Positions 5,741 through 6,862 of a stretch of DNA of 6,862 nt are shown piece after piece. Position 1 is the stretch's first letter; every line of letters begins with the position of its first letter. Position numbers and translations under genes: made by a program. Source of the stretch: Clostridiales bacterium (lineage in GTDB: Bacteria > Bacillota > Clostridia > Lachnospirales > WRAX01); the NCBI GenBank assembly GCA_031271375.1, contig JAISVU010000333.1, forward strand, positions 1 through 6,862, written 5' to 3'. Below the pieces are notes generated by a model that was not told where the DNA came from, searched no databases, and worked only from the letters and a program-made list of their open reading frames with translations.

Positions 5741-5788
5741 GGGCTGGGTTCTCCCTTATAGGGTTATATCTCGGCTCCGGCTTCTGCT

Positions 5789-6753
5789 TTATCCCGTCTC
5801 CAGTCTAACCTTCTCGCCTTTGCCGACGGGCTTATTCGCTTGGACTATTACCCGGTCGTCCCGGGTGAGGGAGCCGGTGACGGCCATCCGTTCGCTGTTG
5901 CGCAGCTCAACCTTGACCGGTATACGCTCCGTCATGAATTCAACCCCTGTTACGGTCTTTTTTTCTATCAGCGTAAGCACATAGTCGCCGTCGGCGTTGC
6001 TGTGCAGAGCGCTTAGGGGCAGCCTGCTTTCCCATACCCCTTCCTCCGCGACGCTTTCCGCCGCCCCGTCCGCCGGGGAGCGCAGCTTTCCCCCAGCGAT
6101 ACCGCTTCCTCCAGCGCTGCGATAGACTTGATCAGCTCGTCACGCTCGGCTTTCCAGTTTATCAGGTCTATCGCTGACCGGCGCTTTTCCTTCGCCGCTT
6201 CGGTCGCGTCGGTAACGGATTTAATCTCAGCCGCTTCCAAATCCCTTTCAGCCTTATCGGCGGCGCGTTCCGCGTCGAGCAGCCGGGAGGCATAATCCCG
6301 TTCGTTATCCTCATATGCCTCCGTCGCCGCCTTAACATCGTCGCCCGCCGCCGCAACGGCCTTATCCAGGGCCAGCTGCGCCGATTCTATTGCCTGCTGG
6401 GCCGCCAGCAGCTGCTCGGCGGTGCTGGCCTTGTTGTCGTTAAAAGCGTCCCAGGCCTCGTCAACGCTTTTCTGGGCCTGACCCTTTGCCTTTTGCAAAT
6501 CCAGCCCGGCCTGCTCTACGGCGCGTTCCGCCGCGAGAAGATGTTCGGCGCTGCCACTGCCGTCGTCCTCAAGACTGCGTTTAGCGTTGCGCACCGCGGC
6601 GTCGGCGGCGTCCAGCGCGGCCTGAGCCGCCGCCACATCCGGCTCAGCCGAGAAATCCTTCCGCGCCTGCTCCTTCTTCAGCCTATCCTTAGCCTCGGCC
6701 AGCGCGTCTTCGGCCTCCTTCAGCGTCTCCCTTCCCCTGTCGGTAATTCCCTG
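5789..6753 (-). pseudogene. Broken HlyD/RND-type membrane-fusion (adaptor) protein gene
   Basis: From 6753 the frame encodes about 200 residues of alanine-rich heptads with recurring LLAAERAVEQA, LLAAQQAIESA and LLDAERAADKA segments, the coiled-coil hairpin of HlyD-type adaptors. It runs into AALEEAVSLG at a run of five G (6090-6094). Adding one G continues the protein as GKLRSPADG, the classic second half of the lipoyl domain; without it the frame stops at 6013. The restored frame goes on to RLPLSALHSNADGDYVLTLIE and ends LTRDDRVIVQANKPVGKGEKVRLETG at 5789. The beta-barrel domain expected between SPADG and PLSAL is absent, suggesting an internal deletion near 6035-6060. The N-terminus is cut by the element end at 6754. 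Adaptors of this kind couple a membrane pump to the cell surface; here it headed an operon with the membrane protein and sugar permeases. Confidence 0.82.
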
Positions 6754-6862
6754 CTTAAACCCCACGCTATGCGTGGGAGAGCGGAAGTAGCAGTAGCGAT
6801 GCAGATGATATAAAAGTCCTCCTCTGTTAAAATGGTAGAGGTTTCGCAGGCCACTACCAAAC
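6754..6862 (-). mobile_element. Probable right end of an IS200/IS605-type (TnpB) element, cut by window edge
   Basis: Reading leftward on the minus strand, adaptor coding sequence begins abruptly after a 7-bp hairpin (CCCACGC-ATA-GCGTGGG, 6761-6777) followed by GTTTAAG (6760-6754). A small subterminal hairpin with a short TTTAAG/TTCAAG-like tail is the hallmark of IS200/IS605 right ends, which lack terminal inverted repeats. A second hairpin (6833-6859) lies further in. The transposase or tnpB gene would be off the right edge; no reliable C-terminus of one is visible. The assignment rests on structure and remembered examples. Confidence 0.5.
6754..6862 (-). ncRNA. Possible 3' part of a TnpB omega-RNA scaffold
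   Basis: In TnpB elements the guide RNA scaffold covers the right end of the element and the guide is the adjoining host DNA. Here two stems are visible in minus-strand RNA. The first pairs UGGUAG with CUACCA (6859-6833) and has an inner GG/CC. The second is the terminal CCCACGC/GCGUGGG stem (6777-6761). The guide would start at 6753, inside the broken adaptor gene. No tnpB is in view, so this depends on the element call. Confidence 0.3.

Noticed and set aside
6763..6765. GTG as the true start of the adaptor coiled-coil protein
   Set aside because: It lies inside the element-end hairpin, has no binding site, and the product would lack the signal/anchor and first lipoyl half of the family.

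Overview
The window looks like a chromosomal stretch from a GC-rich Gram-positive bacterium, most likely a member of the Clostridia. Supporting signs are two lipoproteins with Gram-positive-style lipoboxes, strong AGGAGG-type ribosome binding sites, a textbook TTGACA/TATAAT promoter, and remnants of carbohydrate ABC permeases. This is inference from gene content; no rRNA or tRNA is present to fix the taxonomy.

Left part (1-1750, minus strand). A two-gene unit is read right to left: a 101-residue membrane protein with a His/Cys cluster, then a ZnuA-like zinc-binding lipoprotein with a 14-histidine acidic loop. It has a consensus promoter (1720-1748) whose -10 overlaps a 26-bp imperfect palindrome, and it ends at a hairpin terminator (115-155). 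No ZnuB/ZnuC follows, so the binding protein must use a transporter encoded elsewhere. The 5' end of another minus-strand gene is cut by the left edge.

Middle part (1946-3880, plus strand). A lipoprotein with two complete rhodanese domains is followed, stop codon directly against start codon, by an EamA-type (drug/metabolite transporter superfamily) permease. The two probably form one transcript.

Right part (4000-6862, minus strand) is a decayed operon. In transcription order it held an HlyD/RND-type adaptor with a long coiled coil, an unknown multi-pass membrane protein, and two sugar-ABC permeases of the MalF and MalG types. Each of the four carries visible lesions. The adaptor is cut by what looks like the right end of an IS200/IS605-type (TnpB) element and has a one-base loss in a G run plus a probable internal deletion. 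The membrane protein is frameshifted. The MalF-type gene has lost its N-terminal part at an 18-bp-arm inverted repeat. The MalG-type gene is 5'-deleted and has an in-frame TAG near its end.

A short repeat related to ACACAGAGGCACGGAGACACGGAGA occurs singly beside the zinc promoter and as a perfect inverted pair at the broken permease. No CRISPR array, tRNA or rRNA was seen. I found no convincing new multi-gene defence or mobile system. The best leads are the zinc-linked small membrane protein and its operator, the rhodanese/EamA pair, and the possible guide-RNA end of a TnpB element lying inside a broken gene.
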